A DNA stretch of 64,000 nt from Pseudomonas sp. GOM6 (lineage in GTDB: Bacteria > Pseudomonadota > Gammaproteobacteria > Pseudomonadales > Pseudomonadaceae). A model generated the notes under the pieces. The model was not told the origin of the DNA. It did no database searches and worked only from the letters and a program-made list of their open reading frames with translations. The position numbers and the translations under genes are program-made. The stretch covers positions 124,001 to 188,000 of the forward strand of contig NZ_JARPUS010000005.1 in assembly GCF_029537485.1 (NCBI RefSeq), in the 5' to 3' direction. Of the stretch, positions 1 to 9,050 are shown in pieces (position 1 is the stretch's first letter; the number at the start of each line of letters is the position of its first letter).

Positions 1-372
1 GTATCGTTCTGCGATTTCCGGCCAGGTCGGTGCGGTGGCCACCATGTCGTTGCTGATCCCATTCACGGAACTGGCTTCAGCTGGGATTTCGCGGCTCGGT
101 CGCACCAGGGTGTCGAGCAAGACTTGGCCGGCCGCGTCGACGATGGCGATCTCACACACCTCATCATCCCTGCCGGTACCAGTCGTTTCGACATCGAGCA
201 CCAGGCAGTCGCCGGTGATCAGCTCTGCTGCTTGCCTGGATATCTCCTGCCTACGCAGCTGAGCATCACATGGTTCCCAAACCCAAGGGACGCACTGACT
301 GCGGTCGTAGACAAAGTACTCCCCGCGACCTTGCCAAACACTGCCGGAAGGCCGGGCACCTGGTGCAGGCAT
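1..372 (-). CDS. DnaQ-like 3'-5' exonuclease, partial (C-terminus off window)
   Basis: Reading leftward from an ATG at 372, 124 residues are visible before the window edge. After about 50 residues of N-terminal extension comes the exonuclease motif I, DVETTG, inside LVLDVETTGTGRDDEVCEIA, followed by SSVNGISNDMVATAPTW, which matches the motif I to motif II region of the DEDDh exonuclease family (DnaQ epsilon, RNase T). The two acidic residues of motif I (D and E) are present. The remaining motifs lie beyond base 1. The family trims 3' ends of DNA or RNA; a substrate cannot be assigned here. The gene downstream of 456-722 is on the same strand and may be co-transcribed with it. Confidence 0.8.
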   Translation of the reverse strand, partial: MPAPGARPSGSVWQGRGEYFVYDRSQCVPWVWEPCDAQLRRQEISRQAAELITGDCLVLDVETTGTGRDDEVCEIAIVDAAGQVLLDTLVRPSREIPAEASSVNGISNDMVATAPTWPEIAERY

Positions 373-455
373 GAGGTTCTCTTTCCTCAGGTGCGTTCGG
401 CATCGCCAGCCCTTCGATTCAGCTTCACCTGGGGTTAGGTGGATCCTCACCTTGC

Positions 456-722
456 TCAAAGTTCTGCATCTCCTGGGTGCGAGTGAAGCTGTACACCTAG
501 CTCGAAAAGATCCTGGATTCGCGCCGCACTGGTCTTCCCCCATGCGACCGCCCGATCTGAAGCATCGAGCACTAGAAGGTCTCCATGCCTGAACCTGAGC
601 CCCACGGTATTGGCGACATACGCCACTGCTCCCATCAGTGAGCTCGATCGCTGAGATTCGATTTCCAGTGTTGGCCAAAGGTCGTCTGTCAGCAGCGTCT
701 CGCTGAGTCCTCTCCCATTCAC
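456..722 (-). CDS. Hypothetical protein, 88 aa
   Basis: Open frame of 88 residues beginning at a GTG (720-722), 83 bp upstream of the exonuclease gene on the same strand. The product has no transmembrane segment and contains the stretch LRFRHGDLLVLDASDRAVAWG, which has an amphipathic beta-strand look. I do not recognise the family. Composition is consistent with coding sequence of this plasmid, and the only clue to a role is the tandem arrangement with the exonuclease. Confidence 0.5.
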   Translation of the reverse strand: MNGRGLSETLLTDDLWPTLEIESQRSSSLMGAVAYVANTVGLRFRHGDLLVLDASDRAVAWGKTSAARIQDLFELGVQLHSHPGDAEL

Positions 723-880
723 AGCGTTTCCTCGCTGTGGAAGTTGCCCGTTGCGAGCTTAGACGCCCTTCCCTTGCCCAGCATGTTTAGCCGCGGTTCG
801 CCCTAGCGGCTATTTGCCGTCCCCAGCTGGCAGAGCCATGTCCCCGCATTGTCGCTTGTGGTGTCTTCGGCTAAACTTAC

Positions 881-913
<33 letters not shown>

Positions 914-940
914 TTCCCTGCTCACCAACTGGAGTGGCCC

Positions 941-1987
941 ATGCGAACCGCTGATTACACTGATGAGATGATTCTTTCGGCAGGTGCTCGTCTTCAGGAG
1001 CAGGGAGTCGAAGTGAACGGGTGGCAACTGCGCGAGGCGCTCGGTGGAGGCAATACCAAACGCCTCTTTGCCATCTGGCAGCGGCATAACCCGGTCGAAA
1101 AGGTTGTTCTGTCTGTTGCCCTCCCCGAGTCTGTCAAAGAGTCGGTAAAGGGCTTGATTACAGGCCTTGAATCACAGCTGCTGACGATGGTTGGCACCCT
1201 TTATGGTGAAATGGCTGACAAGGCCAATGCGAAGGTGGTCGAGGCGCAGAAGCTGATCGACAAGGTTCAGTCGACCGCGAACGACGAAAGTGAGCGTGCC
1301 GGCAATGAGATTGATCGCCTGGATGCGCTGCTCGAAGAGCGTGATGAGCAGATCTCTACCCTGCAGGCCAAGCAAGTCGATACTTCCCAGTCTCTCCAGG
1401 CAGCGTTGGTGGAGTTAGCCCATTTCAAAGAGAAGGCATCTTCTTCTGAGCAAGCCCTTGCCGAAGTACGCCGTGAAGCTGAAACGCTTCAGGTCGAGGT
1501 TGATAGGCTGACAGAAGTAACTTCTGAACAAGCGCGTGCCCTTTCTGCATCTCAGCAGGAAGCCACTGACCTTCGATCATTTCTGGAAACCCGCACCGCT
1601 GAACTGAACGATGCCCGGCGTGCTGAGCAAGCTGCTCGTGAGCGCGAGGCCAATGCATCTACGCAGGCTGCGACCCTTGAGAGGCTTCGCAATGAGGACC
1701 AGGTGTTGATTTCCCGGTTGCGGCTGGACTACAGCAATTCGGAGAAAGTATGCGGTGGTCTGGAGGCCAGGCTCGAAGCTGCCCTTCTGCAGGTCGACTC
1801 AACGAATGCTGCCCTGGAGCAGGTCTCCAGCGAGTTGGATTCGTACAAGGCTGCAGTGTCTGAGCTTGAGTCGCAGGGCGTAGAGGTCAAGCTCAAACCA
1901 TCGGCTGCTGCATCCGGTGCCGTTCCGGGTCAATCAGTTAAATCAGGTGCGAAGCCAGCTCCTTCTAAGAAACCGTCTAAACCCTGA
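941..1987 (+). CDS. kfrA: KfrA-like DNA-binding coiled-coil protein
   Basis: 348 residues. Residues 5-55 (DYTDEMILSAGARLQEQGVE onward to LFAIWQRHNP) match the KfrA N-terminal helix-turn-helix pattern, including a GGGNTKRL recognition-helix region. From about residue 95 to 300 the sequence is a long heptad-rich alpha-helix (many E, A, L, Q and R). The tail is basic and proline/lysine rich (KPAPSKKPSKP). KfrA proteins of IncP-type plasmids bind their own promoter and act as architectural partners of plasmid partition; the same role next to rep and par is likely here. A copy of a 15-bp palindrome (1512-1526) lies inside the gene. The upstream AACT microsatellite suggests variable expression. Confidence 0.8.
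   Translation: MRTADYTDEMILSAGARLQEQGVEVNGWQLREALGGGNTKRLFAIWQRHNPVEKVVLSVALPESVKESVKGLITGLESQLLTMVGTLYGEMADKANAKVVEAQKLIDKVQSTANDESERAGNEIDRLDALLEERDEQISTLQAKQVDTSQSLQAALVELAHFKEKASSSEQALAEVRREAETLQVEVDRLTEVTSEQARALSASQQEATDLRSFLETRTAELNDARRAEQAAREREANASTQAATLERLRNEDQVLISRLRLDYSNSEKVCGGLEARLEAALLQVDSTNAALEQVSSELDSYKAAVSELESQGVEVKLKPSAAASGAVPGQSVKSGAKPAPSKKPSKP
1512..1526. repeat. 15-bp palindrome CAGAAGTAACTTCTG, copy 1
   Basis: Perfect inverted repeat (CAGAAGT-A-ACTTCTG) inside the kfrA-like gene. The 17-bp string GACAGAAGTAACTTCTG recurs exactly at 19364-19380. Degenerate copies lie at 49735-49746 and 61473-61485, and the half-site ACTTCTG begins four CRISPR spacers. Confidence 0.75.
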
Positions 1988-2007
1988 TTCACTGAGATCC
2001 TTATCCG

Positions 2008-2481
2008 ATGCAAAGCAAGATTGATGGCTTTCATGTCTTCGGCCGATCGTCAGCTTTCAAGTTCGAACAGATCGCTAACGCTGGAGGGACACCTGTGCTC
2101 TCCATCGATGGGGCGCCTTTGGCGAACAGTTCGGCTGATTGGCAGTTGAAGACTACCTTCCAGATCACCCCAGCAGAGCACGTCGAGTTCCTCTGTTTTC
2201 TCCTCGGGCTCACTCGATCATTCAAGGTGGGGTTTCATGGGCCCAAAAAGGACAAGTCGATCGAACTGGTCAATCAGCCTGAGCGCGGTTCGTTGTTCCT
2301 GAAGGTCTGGGAATCTGGTCGCTCCCTTGGTATCGAGCTTAAGCCTGGTGACGCTTTCCAGCTTGGGGCTTTGGCGCTCCGTGTTTTGTCCCTTCAAACG
2401 GGTTTCGACTCGCAGACAGCCCTGGCTGTCCTTCGCGGAACCGCTGGTAGGCTTTTCGCTTTTCCATCAAAAGAAAATTGA
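2008..2481 (+). CDS. Hypothetical protein, 157 aa, downstream of kfrA
   Basis: Starts 20 bp after the kfrA-like stop, so the two are probably one operon. The protein is soluble, mixed alpha/beta, with no recognised motif. It contains the stretches FQITPAEHVEFLCFLLGLTR and ERGSLFLKVWESG. I cannot assign a function. The position between kfrA and the origin suggests a maintenance role. Confidence 0.65.
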   Translation: MQSKIDGFHVFGRSSAFKFEQIANAGGTPVLSIDGAPLANSSADWQLKTTFQITPAEHVEFLCFLLGLTRSFKVGFHGPKKDKSIELVNQPERGSLFLKVWESGRSLGIELKPGDAFQLGALALRVLSLQTGFDSQTALAVLRGTAGRLFAFPSKEN

Positions 2482-2489
2482 GTTTTTCT

Positions 2490-2527
2490 TGGTTAAAAGA
2501 TGGTTAAAGAATGGTTATATATGGTTA
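2490..2527 (+). repeat. Four helically phased TGGTTA repeats
   Basis: TGGTTA occurs at 2490, 2501, 2512 and 2522, i.e. at 11, 11 and 10 bp intervals, so all copies face the same side of the helix. The block is AT rich and lies at the edge of the origin. It could be a DNA-unwinding element or a phased protein-binding site. Confidence 0.6.
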
Positions 2528-2587
2528 GCGCCTGTGGATACATTGCTGCAGGCCCCGCCAGCCCTGTCTCTTAGCATTTACCCCTTC

Positions 2588-3328
2588 ACCTCAACATGAG
2601 GTATTTCAACCTGAACATGAGGTATTGCTACCTCAACTAGAGGTATTGCCACCTGAAGTTGAGGTTGACTACCTCATAGCTAGGTCCCTGATTTCGGCCC
2701 TGAGCTTTTCCCTATGGCATTCGGACTCTTTCAGCCAGTAACCTATTGTTTCTAAACGATTTTTGTTCATTTTCTCTACCTCAAAACTAGGTCACATTAC
2801 CTATTTATGAGGTAGATCCGGCCGGATTATCCGCTGATACCCACAGATGCTTGGCTTTTACTCTAGAAAAGCTGCCTAACGTCATGTTTTATAAGGGTTT
2901 AGCGCTTCGAAAATCTGTGGATAGAACCAGGCTTAGATCTTCGTTGCTCGTGAGGTTTCTACCTCAAAGCTAGGTCAAAAAAATGGACTCAGCTTAGCGT
3001 CCTGCCTTGCCCTATCTAGCTCAGTTCCGCCCCTTTTCGGGGTCACCCCCTCGTCGGATAGGCCAATTTCTTCCGCAATTTGTGCCCTTACAAGGGCCAA
3101 ATCCAGTTGTTTTTCATATAGAAGCCTGATCGGAGCCCGGCGAATTCCGGCCATCTACCTCAAAGTCAGGTCACGCGCTACCTCAAAAATAGGTGCTACC
3201 TACCTCAAAGCTAGGTCAGGCTCTACCTCAAAAATAGGTGCCACCTACCTCAAAGCTAGGTCAGGCGCTACCTCAAAATAGGTGCCGCCTACCTCAAGGC
3301 TAGGTCTCGCTCTACCTCATAAATAGCT
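2588..3328 (+). repeat. Iteron cluster A: 16 copies of ACCTCAAAGCTAGGT
   Basis: 15-bp units that are partly palindromic (ACCT...AGGT). Copies start at 2588, 2609, 2630, 2651, 2671; 2778, 2799; 2961; 3157, 3180, 3202, 3225, 3247, 3270, 3291, 3314. Within each group the spacing is 20-23 bp, two helical turns. The last unit (3314) is degenerate and the 3270 unit is one base short. They are the expected binding sites for the TrfA-like protein encoded next door. Confidence 0.9.
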
Positions 3329-3518
3329 GGCAGCCTTGTTCTATGCGTGATCCTCGTGGCCACCCATGCACTGGTCTCAACTTCATAAGCAGGCCAAATA
3401 AACCGTCGTGACCTGGTTGGAAGTGGTGTTCGGACACCCCATCGCCCATGTGGCCCGGGCAAGGGTTAATAGCGAAACTGCCTCTCCCCTCCCCTGCCTC
3501 TGTTCCCTGTGGGCATAA

Positions 3519-3545
3519 AAAAACCGGATTACTCCGGTTTTGGGA
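3519..3545 (-). terminator. Rho-independent terminator overlapping the rep stop codon
   Basis: Read leftward, AAACCGGA-GTAA-TCCGGTTT is followed by a run of T. The left arm of the stem encodes the last codons of the initiator and the TAA stop (3529-3531) sits in the loop, so termination is coupled directly to the end of the gene. Confidence 0.8.
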
Positions 3546-4530
3546 TGGCCTTTCTTGGGCGCTTAACCCTGAACTTGCCGTCTTCCGTCATCTGGTATTC
3601 CTTCAGGAATCCAACCCTGATCAGCTCCTCGTGTGCAGCGATCAGCAGCTGTTTTGCCTTGTGTTTGTTCGATACCTTGCTACCGCTGGTGGACAGCAGA
3701 AGATCTACGCTGATGTCATGAGGCTCACGATGCGATGAGTAAAATCCGTGAAGCCACTTTGCGAGCTCGCCATTAATTTCCAGGCGTTGCTCCCACTCCA
3801 ACCTGGTCGAGTAGATCCCGCCTCCAAATAGCTTGGCTATGTCTGGATCGATCTCAATTACCCAGTCGTTTGAGGGTTCATTGGCATCAGAATTGCTGAA
3901 CTCGAACTTGTTGATTAGGGACAGGGAAACACCCTTCCCTAGCCTTTCTGACTCGAATTTGACGGCGTTTGCCTGCAACCTCGTGAGGTTGGTCTTGAGG
4001 CGCTCCGTTGTTTTAGCGCCATAGTTCCATTTCAGAGCCTTTTTCATCTCGTTCGCACTGAAGCGAATCGGCTCGCCTAGAGGGTGTTCCCTGGCCATGT
4101 GCAATACTTGAAGCCAGACATCAAGGTCGTCCTGGCGCAACTCCTCACCGGTGTACAGGACGCGTGCATTCCCATACGCAGCTACCGAGTGGTTCTTAAA
4201 GGACTCCCGTGGTGTCTTCCTATTTCTAGGGGTGAATAAGGCGCACCGGAGAGCTTCGTTCGGTGCCTCACGCTGGTCATTGGCCCAAGGCTTTAGAGAA
4301 AGAATCAGGGTGCTTTCAACTTCGGCGTTGTCTTCTGAGTAGAAGTCAGTTTCACCCAGTTCCCGCTGAGCCTTCTTTTCCTGAGCTCGCCTGGTGAGAC
4401 GCTCTAACTTGCCTTGAACAGTTTTGCTGCTCTTAGCCGCATTCGGTGTTTCACCATTGGACTCTGGCTCTGACTCAGGTTTGCTTCCCACCCCGAACAG
4501 ATCGGCAATCTGGTCTTTCTTGTTAGTCAT
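3529..4530 (-). CDS. TrfA-like plasmid replication initiator
   Basis: 333 residues from the ATG at 4530, which has GGAG eight bases upstream; a TTG eight codons earlier has no better ribosome site. The core from about residue 95, LRCALFTPRN...LYTGEELRQDDLDVW then REHPLGEPIRFSANEMKKAL and KTTERLKTNLTRLQANAV, closely follows the TrfA family of IncP plasmids. TrfA binds iterons, opens the origin and loads host DnaB. The first 90 residues are charged and low complexity. The gene points toward the iteron cluster (2588-3328) and ends in a terminator embedded in its stop codon. It is divergent from parA. Confidence 0.9.
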   Translation of the reverse strand: MTNKKDQIADLFGVGSKPESEPESNGETPNAAKSSKTVQGKLERLTRRAQEKKAQRELGETDFYSEDNAEVESTLILSLKPWANDQREAPNEALRCALFTPRNRKTPRESFKNHSVAAYGNARVLYTGEELRQDDLDVWLQVLHMAREHPLGEPIRFSANEMKKALKWNYGAKTTERLKTNLTRLQANAVKFESERLGKGVSLSLINKFEFSNSDANEPSNDWVIEIDPDIAKLFGGGIYSTRLEWEQRLEINGELAKWLHGFYSSHREPHDISVDLLLSTSGSKVSNKHKAKQLLIAAHEELIRVGFLKEYQMTEDGKFRVKRPRKAIPKPE

Positions 4531-4630
4531 GTGCTGCTTCTCCAGGTACAGCAAGCTTGCCTATCAGGGTAGCTTTCTGAATGTTTCAGGCCAGTCGATC
4601 AGCCCAACGTAGGTCTAGAACCTAAATACT

Positions 4631-4687
4631 GTGAAAAACATACTCCAGAAATGGCTTTTTGCCAAACATAGGGTATAGTTTTTTCAC
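4631..4687. promoter_or_regulatory. rep/parA divergent promoter region with inverted repeat
   Basis: GTGAAAAACATAC at 4631 and its imperfect reverse complement GTATAGTTTTTTCAC at 4673-4687 face each other just before the parA start. Such a palindrome is a plausible operator for autoregulation by the MerR-like N-terminus of ParA. Binding is inferred, not shown. Confidence 0.5.
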
Positions 4688-4709
4688 AAATCGACCCTTG
4701 GGGGCTGCT

Positions 4710-5807
4710 ATGAACGATGTTGTGCCTGGTTACGCTAACTTTGATGAGATTTTGTTCTCTCCAGCTTACGCTGCTGAGTGCCTTGAAATCTCCACAAGGG
4801 CATTGCGTTCCTTTGAGGATGAAGAGGGTGTCGAGGTTCGTCGTAAGAGCCGCGGTACTGTTTCCGCCCGGGTATACACTCCGGCCGATCTCTTCAAGAT
4901 TGCCTCGATCCGGCGTTCGAAGGGCTTAACCAGGACTCTTCACCGTCCGTTGATCCTGAGCACCTTTATTCAGAAAGGCGGTACTGCGAAGACCACCACC
5001 TCGGTGAATTTTGCTATGTACCTTGGCTTTAAAGGGTTGCGTGTTCTTGTCGTGGACAACGACCCGCAGGGCGATGCTACTAGCATGTTTGGCTATGACC
5101 CTGACCTCACCGAAGAAGAAGTGATCGAGGCTGGCTTGTCGGCAGATCGCTTCGTAAAAGGGAGCCTGGGTAACGTCATAGGTATCTCGTCTCTGTTTCC
5201 CGCGATGCCTTTGGCCGACGTTGTCAAAAAGCCCTTTGGTGAGTTTGGCCCTCATTTGTTGCCTGCTGAGATCGGTCTGGAAGACATGGAGATTGCTCTG
5301 TCTGCAGCTAACAATGCTGACTTCCGCTATGCCCATTTCTTCAACAAGGGCCGTAAAGGGGAGCTCAAACAGGCTGACCTTTCCTGCTATGACGTAATCC
5401 TCATTGACAACGCCCCTAGCGGTTCCCTGATGACCCGTAACTCGATGGTTGCCAGTGATATGGTTCTTTGCCCGATCCGGATGGACAAGTTCTCTTGTCG
5501 TGCCCTGGAACGCCTTGCTGGTCGCTTGAACACCTTTGCCGAGGAATATCAGCGCTGCCCCCAGGTTGCCGCCATTCCGACCATGTTCGTAAAGAATCGT
5601 CCTCGGGCAATCGCTCATATCGCGAAAATCTCGGAGATGTTCCCGGGTAACGTCACCGACTCCAAACTTTTCCAGTCTGAGGATTACGGCAAAGCCCTGG
5701 AGGTAGGTCTCCCCCTCCTGGCTTGGCAGTCTGCTTCCGAAAACTCTGCAGGGGCTTTGCGCCAGGTTTTCGGTGAGCTTCTCGATCGCCTGCTTGAGAT
5801 TCGTTGA
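4710..5807 (+). CDS. parA: ParA-type partition ATPase
   Basis: 365 residues, starting at the ATG at 4710 behind a G-rich ribosome site. The N-terminal ~90 residues contain a MerR-like helix-turn-helix (AYAAECLEISTRALRSFEDE), typical of large type Ia plasmid ParA proteins that also repress their operon. The deviant Walker A motif QKGGTAKTTTSVN carries the signature lysine, followed by VLVVDNDPQGDAT (Walker A') and VILIDNAPSG (Walker B). It drives plasmid segregation with ParB encoded immediately downstream. Confidence 0.93.
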   Translation: MNDVVPGYANFDEILFSPAYAAECLEISTRALRSFEDEEGVEVRRKSRGTVSARVYTPADLFKIASIRRSKGLTRTLHRPLILSTFIQKGGTAKTTTSVNFAMYLGFKGLRVLVVDNDPQGDATSMFGYDPDLTEEEVIEAGLSADRFVKGSLGNVIGISSLFPAMPLADVVKKPFGEFGPHLLPAEIGLEDMEIALSAANNADFRYAHFFNKGRKGELKQADLSCYDVILIDNAPSGSLMTRNSMVASDMVLCPIRMDKFSCRALERLAGRLNTFAEEYQRCPQVAAIPTMFVKNRPRAIAHIAKISEMFPGNVTDSKLFQSEDYGKALEVGLPLLAWQSASENSAGALRQVFGELLDRLLEIR

Positions 5808-5852
5808 TTTATTTTTTTCGTGCTGGATACTCGCCAATTACGGATACCAGTT

Positions 5853-6857
5853 ATGCCTAAAGAAGCCCGCCCTCTCGGCCAGGATCGACCATTAGCGAAA
5901 AGTAATTTTCCTGGCGTGACGCACCACAACCAGTTTCCCAAAGCCGATCTTTCTGTCGGTTTAGATCATTTGCTTTCCGGGATGGACGAGGAGGAATCCC
6001 CGTCCTCTGTGGCGCCTGCCGTCGTTGTCAGTAAAGCTCTACCCGAAGAGCCTTTAATCCCCGAAGAAGGCTTTGCTGAGCTGCCGGTTTCCTTGATCGA
6101 CGCCGCTCCATGGCAGCCTCGGATCTATTTTTCCCAGGATGCTCTTGATCGATTGGTTGCTTCGATTCGCTCGGCCAACCAGGTGAACCGCCCTCTTCTT
6201 GTCCGTCGTAAAGACGATGGACGCTTCGAGCTGATTGGTGGTGAGCGTCGTTGGCGTGCGGTCCAGATCCTTGGCTGGGAGTCGCTCCATTGCCGGATTG
6301 TCTCTGCTAGCGACCTGGAAGCTAGACTCCTTGCGCTCTCTGACAATGAAGGTCAGGAAGGCCTCACCGATTATGAGCGTGGGCGTGCCTTCAAAGAGCT
6401 GCTTGCTGATGGCACTGCTGAATCTGAGCGTAAGCTGGCTGTCAAAGTCGGTGTTGGTCACATGATTGTGAATCGCTGCTTGGCACTGACGAAGCTCCCT
6501 GAAGCCTGTCTTGAGCTCCTGGAGAAGGACCCTACCCTTCTCGGCAATACTGTGGCTCCGGAGTTCTATAAGCTTTCGCAAACTTATCCAGAGCTGGCTT
6601 ACCAGGCACTCCTGAAGATTGATCAGGAAGGCATGAAACAGGACCATGCTCTCAAGTGGTTTAAGGATGAAGCAAGTAAGTTGGCTGGTGTTAGCCCTAA
6701 GAAACGCACTGTTCCTGAGCGCTCCTTTAGCTTTGGTAAGGGCCTTGCCGGATCGATGGTCGTTACTAAGAAGAGCATCAAGTTGTCTGTCCCGGATGGT
6801 GTAGACATCTCAGATCTTGAAAGTCACCTGCTATCTCTCCTCCAGATAGCTGAGTAA
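5853..6857 (+). CDS. parB: ParB-type centromere-binding protein
   Basis: 334 residues from the ATG at 5853; a GTG at 5820 in the same frame is an alternative start and neither has a strong ribosome site. The ParB/Spo0J N domain is clear: LPVSLIDAAPWQPRIYF, then RPLLVRRKDDGRFELIGGER with the GGERRWRA box, followed by LSDNEGQEGLTDYERGRAF and a helix-turn-helix (KLAVKVGVGHMIVNRCLAL). The C-terminal 60 residues are probably the dimer domain. ParB proteins of this class use CTP to slide from their centromere; the 17-bp palindromes that follow the gene are the obvious candidate site. Confidence 0.92.
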   Translation: MPKEARPLGQDRPLAKSNFPGVTHHNQFPKADLSVGLDHLLSGMDEEESPSSVAPAVVVSKALPEEPLIPEEGFAELPVSLIDAAPWQPRIYFSQDALDRLVASIRSANQVNRPLLVRRKDDGRFELIGGERRWRAVQILGWESLHCRIVSASDLEARLLALSDNEGQEGLTDYERGRAFKELLADGTAESERKLAVKVGVGHMIVNRCLALTKLPEACLELLEKDPTLLGNTVAPEFYKLSQTYPELAYQALLKIDQEGMKQDHALKWFKDEASKLAGVSPKKRTVPERSFSFGKGLAGSMVVTKKSIKLSVPDGVDISDLESHLLSLLQIAE

Positions 6858-6890
6858 ATCCGGGCCCTCAGGGGCCCTTTTTTTTTCTTT
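6858..6890 (+). terminator. Terminator after parAB
   Basis: GGGCCC-TCAG-GGGCCC followed by nine T residues directly after the parB stop. Confidence 0.85.
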
Positions 6891-6952
6891 ACTTCCTGTC
6901 CTGCCCTGCCCTGCCCTGCCTCATTCTGCAAACAGGTCCCGGTTCTTCGCGC

Positions 6953-8081
6953 TGTCACAGCCTGTGACATGCCTTTTTTTGTCTGCTGTCACAGCCTGTG
7001 ACACCCCTTTCACCGTCATCCTGTATTGCGCAGACCATTCCATTGTTGGCAGCTGTCACAGGCTGTGACACGCATACGTTATAACATGACGCACATCATC
7101 TAAATGATTTGTTGTTTGTAGATTACTCGCCCGCTATCCGCCCCTTAGCTGTACAAGGCATAGTACAAATAGCCGCCGACCTTCCGTCCTGCCTCTCATC
7201 TATTGGCTGCTGGCCTCCGATCTGACTCCTACTCCTGGGTACTCTGATTTCCTTTCCTCCGGTACTGACACACGTCATTGGCACAGGCAGTGGCATTTCT
7301 TAGGCTTCATTTCGAATGTCTGCTGTTAGCAGCATTGTGGCCACTCAAGAAGCTCTTTCGGGTTAGATGCGACCAGTGCCATTAGGTGTACCTGGCCAAT
7401 ATGATTAGCGCAATCCCATGTCCAACTGATCTTGTATTTAGGTTGGTTTGTTATGGCTGATGCTTGTCACAGCCTGTGACAGCAAAAGATCCATCGTGAT
7501 TGTGTTGATTGTTTGAGGCTCTGCTGCACGCCAATTACACGTTCCCTTCAGTTCTTTGATTCGACTGTCACAGGCTGTGACACGGTTCTTTGAGTACGAC
7601 CCGAGTCATTGTTTTAGATGGCAACAGGTCGAGGTTGTAGCAGGCGTGTAATAGCAGAGGTCCTGTCACAGGCTGTGACACCAACAGGCGGCTTGTGAAG
7701 TTGAGATGGGTTCAGGTGTTGCTGAAGCCAATTACACGTGCCGGTCAGGTTTTAGATTCGACTGTCACAGGCTGTGACACGGCTCGTTCAGTACGACCCA
7801 CGTCATTGTTAATAGATGGCAACAGGTCGAGGTAGTAGCCGGCGTGTAATAACAGAGGTCCTGTCACAGGCTGTGACACCAACAGGCGGCTTATGATTTT
7901 GTTGAGAGTATTCGTGCGTTGCTGTACTGCGAATTTCACACGCACGTTAGGCCATTGATTCGCGAGTCACATCCTGTGACTCGTATCGTTCCTGATCGCC
8001 GGGTCTATCAGTTCACCAGGGGGTAAGACCCGATACTGCGCTAGTGGGGGAACTGGGAAGGTCTTGTCACAGGCTGTGACA
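6953..8081. repeat. Array of 17-bp palindromes TGTCACAG(S)CTGTGACA: probable parS/centromere
   Basis: Nine perfect copies of TGTCACAGSCTGTGACA start at 6953, 6987, 7054, 7465, 7566, 7664, 7763, 7862 and 8065, plus a degenerate one at about 7964. They appear only in the 1.1 kb gene-free stretch downstream of parB. Repeated perfect palindromes next to parAB are the normal form of a plasmid centromere, so ParB is the likely ligand. A different palindrome-binding repressor is possible but no such gene flanks the array. Confidence 0.75.
7531..7898 (+). repeat. Tandem duplication, two ~170-bp copies inside the palindrome array
   Basis: 7531-7700 and 7728-7898 are near-identical and offset by 197-198 bp. 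Each begins with CCAATTACACG and carries two 17-bp palindromes about 98 bp apart, ending with CCAACAGGCGGCTT. Duplication appears to have enlarged the centromere. No protein-coding content is seen. Confidence 0.85.
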
Positions 8082-8331
8082 CAGAAAGGCATTCGGGGTG
8101 CGGGCGCCGCTAATTCCATATAGCAGTACGCCTCAATGCACGGGCCTGCATCTGGCGTGGATGCTACTGCCAGAAGGCATAGTGGCGGTGGAATGAAGCA
8201 CAAAGCCCAAGAGGTTGATGAAACCAAAGACCCTTGGGGCTCGATAAAGAAATCCGACCATTAACGCTTTGTTAAGGCGTCTGACCCGGAAGGTGCAAGA
8301 GAGATTTCGAAGTAAAACTGGTGGGCGCGAG

Positions 8332-8629
8332 ACCTATTTATGAGGTAGCGCCAACCTAACTTTGAGGTTGAAACAGAGGAGTGGGAAATGGTTAGAAAGC
8401 TAGCTTAAGATCCCGAATGCATCCGACCACGCATGGAAAGTTGAGTAAGTGGATCAAAAGCTGGGCTAAACAGCGTCAAGAATTGCAGCTCAGGCCATAT
8501 TTAGACCGAAAACCAGCCAGTCAGTCATAAAACCCAGGGTGCAAATGTTAGGTTGTAACAAATGATCAGGGGCCTAACTTTGAGGTAGAACGCACTTTCT
8601 ATCAGACGGGACCGACCTGACTTTGAGGT
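8332..8629 (-). repeat. Iteron cluster B (inverted relative to cluster A)
   Basis: Four copies of ACCTAACTTTGAGGT-type units at 8332, 8354, 8572 and 8615, the reverse orientation of the iterons at 2588-3328. Together the two clusters bracket rep, parA, parB and the centromere, an arrangement suited to iteron handcuffing and copy-number control. Confidence 0.7.
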
Positions 8630-8805
8630 AGATATCCTGAAGTAACTGCCTCCGCACGATGCGTATATGCTTGATTTCTAAGGACTTTACTTCCGATAGG
8701 GCTAACACCCCACGAGCTGGCTTGGGCCGAGTCATTTCCTAACCTGAGTCGGATAGAGCCGGGTTTAAAGACTGAAAATAGGGGAGAACCACGCAGGGCA
8801 AGGTT

Positions 8806-8965
8806 GGAAAATGTGAACCTATTGCAAAGCTGGAGGGTGGAAAGTGCATAAAAGTGAACCTGCCGATCTACTAGGCGCAAACGAGGCTTCGAGGAGGTGC
8901 ACAAATGTGAACCTAAAGCCATTGAGGCCATGGGGCACAGAAAAAAAGGTGCAAAAAAGTGAACC
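8806..8965 (+). repeat. GTGCAnAAAnGTGAACC repeat cluster
   Basis: Four units end at 8819, 8860, 8913 and 8965, with the core GTGCAYAAAWGTGAACC (the first unit is a half-site). The same motif, as a near-palindrome, occurs in front of parM at 15077-15194. It may be a second, distant cluster for the ParM partner protein. Confidence 0.65.
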
Positions 8966-9050
8966 GCCCCGTCGATGACGCACTTGATCTAAAGAGCAAA
9001 AAAACCGCCATGGGGTACCCAGTGGCGGCCTAGGAAAAAGGGAAGGGTGG

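Larger units (their letters stand above)
2482..3514. other. Origin of replication region (oriV)
   Basis: Gene-free stretch of about 1 kb beside the replication initiator. It holds four phased TGGTTA repeats (2490-2527, spacing 11, 11 and 10 bp), two DnaA-box-like sites (TGTGGATAC at 2533 and TGTGGATAG at 2916, each one mismatch from consensus) and 16 copies of a 15-bp iteron. This combination of iterons, DnaA boxes and an AT-rich segment is the usual anatomy of an iteron-controlled plasmid origin. Confidence 0.8.

Noticed and set aside
4926..5837. 303-codon minus-strand frame
   Set aside because: Antisense shadow of parA.
6953..8081. CRISPR-like interpretation of the 17-bp palindromes
   Set aside because: Spacing is irregular (34 to 411 bp) and units are full palindromes; a centromere array fits better.
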